From: Flavobacterium commune
GTDB lineage: Bacteria > Bacteroidota > Bacteroidia > Flavobacteriales > Flavobacteriaceae
Direction of reading: 5' to 3'
Assembly: GCF_001857965.1 (NCBI RefSeq)
Contig: NZ_CP017774.1
Location: 2,728,001 to 2,792,000 of the forward strand
Length of the DNA: 64,000 nt
Shown: in pieces, positions 62,217 through 64,000 of the stretch
Position numbering within the stretch: the stretch's first letter is position 1
Layout: every line of letters starts with the position of its first letter
Notes under the pieces: model-generated
Seen by the model: the letters and a program-made list of their open reading frames with translations, nothing else
Told to the model about the DNA's origin: nothing
Database searches by the model: none
Position numbers and translations under genes: made by a program

Positions 62217-63893
62217 ATGATGATAAAAATTAAAACCAACTTTCTTATTGCTGCGCTAATGTTCTCAGCTATTTCTTGTAGTAATATAGTTTTTGCTCAA
62301 AATAAGCCAGCTGTAAAAAGTAATCTTCCTTTCAAAATGCCAGAGGTGCAGATTCCAATATTTAAAGCTGATACTTTGAATATTGTTGATTTTGGAGCGG
62401 TTCCAAACACAGAAGAGCTATGCACCAAAGCGATTAACGCGGCAATTATAAAATGTTCTGAGTCCGGTGGAGGAGTAGTTGTTATTCCTGCTGGATTGTG
62501 GACTACAGGTCCTATAAAAATGAAAAGTAACGTTAATCTGCATACTAAAAACGGTGCTTTTGTATCCTTTACCAGCGATTTAAATCAATACAAACTGATA
62601 GAATCTTATTTTGAAGGAAACAAGGTGCTTCGCTGTGAATCTCCTATTATGGGAGTGGACTTAGAAAATATTGCCATAACAGGAGAAGGGATTTTTGACG
62701 GAAATGGTTCGGCTTGGCGTCCGGTTAAAATTGGTAAAATGACCGCTGGACAATGGCAGGAATTAATTAAATCAGGAGGCGTTTTGTCTAAGGATGGTAA
62801 AATTTGGTATCCTTCTCAGGGAGCATTAATTGGCAATGAAGAAAAAGATAAACTTCCAAAAATTGCTACGGCTGAAAATATGGAACCATACAAGCAGGCG
62901 CTTCGTCCGGTGATGATAAGTTTAGTGAATTGTAAAAAACTACTGTTGGACGGAGTTACTTTTCAAAATTCACCAGCCTGGAATGTCAATCCGTTGCTAT
63001 GCGAACATTTGACTTTAAGAAATTTAACAATCCGTAATCCATGGTATTCTCAAAATGGTGACGGACTCGATATAGAATCCTGCCGGATAGGTACAGTAAG
63101 CAATTGTCGTTTTGATGTGGGTGACGATGCAATCTGTATCAAATCAGGAAAAGACAAAGAAGGACGTGATAGAGGAAAACCAACCGAATTATTTGTTATT
63201 ACCGACTGTGTGGTGTATCACGCTCATGGAGGTTTTACCATTGGTAGCGAAATGTCGGGCGGTGTTAAAAATATATTTGCTAAAAACCTAACGTTTAATG
63301 GTACCGATTGTGGTTTGCGTTTTAAATCTGTCCGAGGTCGTGGTGGTGTGGTTGAAAATATTTGGATGGAAGATATCCGAATGAACAATATCCCTACCGA
63401 TGCCATCAATTTTAACCTGTACTATTTTGAAAAAGCGATTAAAGAAGATCCGCAAACAGGCGAAGTAACTGTTGCTAAAATGCCGGTTTCAGAAACAACT
63501 CCTGCATTTAGAAATATGTATTTCAAAAATATTTATGTCAACGGAGCCAAACAAGCTTTGAAAATTATGGGAATCCCCGAAATGCCTGTTGAAAATCTTC
63601 AATTTACAAATATGATTATTCGCTCGGATTTGGGTATCCAAATGAATTATGCCAGTAAAATTGATTTTCAAAATATTGATTTAAGACTGGACAAACCGGG
63701 TATAGCTGCAAGTTTTTCTAATAGTCAGAATGTAACTGTTGCAAGTTTTAAAGCTAGCGGAGAAAACCAAATGTTCTGGGTGGGAGGTGTCGAAACAAAA
63801 GCGATTTCGTTGCAATCAAATACTAAGAAAATAGTTTTTGATAAGGTGAAATTAACAGAATCAGTTAAAAGTCAGGTAAAAATAATCCAATAA
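62217..63893 (+). CDS. GH28 polygalacturonase-like glycoside hydrolase
   Basis: 558 residues with signal peptide near the start (ending FAQ, about 28); the second in-frame Met gives the same peptide. Right-handed beta-helix with GH28 catalytic motifs: NGDGLD (Asp282, Asp285), GDDAICIKSG (Asp303, Asp304), HGGFTIGSEMSGG and RFKSVRGRGG. The family hydrolyses alpha-1,4 galacturonan or rhamnogalacturonan, mostly in the periplasm. A gap of 216 bases and palindromes separate it from GH105, so it may have its own transcript. Confidence 0.93.
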   Translation: MMIKIKTNFLIAALMFSAISCSNIVFAQNKPAVKSNLPFKMPEVQIPIFKADTLNIVDFGAVPNTEELCTKAINAAIIKCSESGGGVVVIPAGLWTTGPIKMKSNVNLHTKNGAFVSFTSDLNQYKLIESYFEGNKVLRCESPIMGVDLENIAITGEGIFDGNGSAWRPVKIGKMTAGQWQELIKSGGVLSKDGKIWYPSQGALIGNEEKDKLPKIATAENMEPYKQALRPVMISLVNCKKLLLDGVTFQNSPAWNVNPLLCEHLTLRNLTIRNPWYSQNGDGLDIESCRIGTVSNCRFDVGDDAICIKSGKDKEGRDRGKPTELFVITDCVVYHAHGGFTIGSEMSGGVKNIFAKNLTFNGTDCGLRFKSVRGRGGVVENIWMEDIRMNNIPTDAINFNLYYFEKAIKEDPQTGEVTVAKMPVSETTPAFRNMYFKNIYVNGAKQALKIMGIPEMPVENLQFTNMIIRSDLGIQMNYASKIDFQNIDLRLDKPGIAASFSNSQNVTVASFKASGENQMFWVGGVETKAISLQSNTKKIVFDKVKLTESVKSQVKIIQ

Positions 63894-64000
63894 AACATTC
63901 CTGTCGGATTGCTTTTAGAAGGTTTTTTATAATCAAAAAATACTAACACTTAAATCTGAAAAAAATATGAAATAAAAGAATTCTTGAATCAAGTTAATGA

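Noticed and set aside
63894..64000. Start of a further gene at the right edge (ATG near 63967)
   Set aside because: That ATG is followed at once by an in-frame stop (ATGAAATAA), and too little sequence remains to support another start.

Overview
The window looks like chromosome of a Flavobacterium-type member of the Bacteroidota. The reasons are AT-rich DNA, promoters of the TAnnTTTG (-7) type with no obvious Shine-Dalgarno sequences, a SusC/SusD pair, a hybrid two-component system, and many lineage families (DUF2805, DUF1501/DUF1800, DUF4256, YtrA-type GntR). No tRNA, rRNA, prophage, insertion sequence or CRISPR array was seen.

Layout. (1) 1-5.9 kb, minus strand: a four-gene signalling operon with overlapping ends, made of a three-receiver hybrid histidine kinase, cheR, a receiver-less cheB and a response-regulator/kinase gene that runs off the window. 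(2) 6-13 kb, mostly minus: a DUF4369 lipoprotein, an M61 peptidase with a PDZ domain, a DUF2805 protein, an EamA transporter and a DUF1501/DUF1800 pair. (3) 13-17 kb: small accessory genes (DUF3784-like membrane protein, DUF4256, YdeI-like, GIY-YIG nuclease, a lipoprotein). Their gaps carry dispersed palindromic repeats, and the GIY-YIG gene sits between two 53-bp direct repeats. (4) 17-31 kb: housekeeping genes htpG, an OmpA-like lipoprotein, an orphan ABC ATPase, a YegP-like protein, fabH, argS, ffh, folD and a CorA-type transporter. A promoter-to-terminator unit of about 300 bp between argS and ffh has no ORF and looks like a structured RNA gene. The CorA-type gene has a leader that can form two mutually exclusive hairpins. 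(5) 31-39 kb: a self-regulated ABC/GntR (YtrA-type) operon with a perfect palindromic operator, a large thioredoxin-domain protein, and a winged-helix regulator/membrane-protein cluster with a shared operator-like element at two promoters. (6) 39-43 kb: a hybrid kinase, an RluF-like pseudouridine synthase and an alpha/beta hydrolase. (7) 43-64 kb: a polysaccharide utilisation locus with GH3, a divergent hybrid two-component regulator, SusC/SusD, two surface or PUL lipoproteins, GH43, GH105 and GH28. The enzyme set points to pectin (homogalacturonan or rhamnogalacturonan with arabinose/xylose side chains). It has no lyase inside the window and probably continues past the right edge.

How the parts work together: in the PUL the periplasmic sensor of the hybrid regulator would detect an oligosaccharide and switch on the SusCD importer and the periplasmic hydrolases. 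GH28 and GH105 would cut the galacturonate backbone, and GH43 and GH3 would remove neutral sugars. The most unusual non-coding signals are the GIY-YIG/palindrome arrangement, the CorA leader, the ncRNA candidate upstream of ffh and the mirrored operator pair around the 36.4-37.4 kb regulator cluster.
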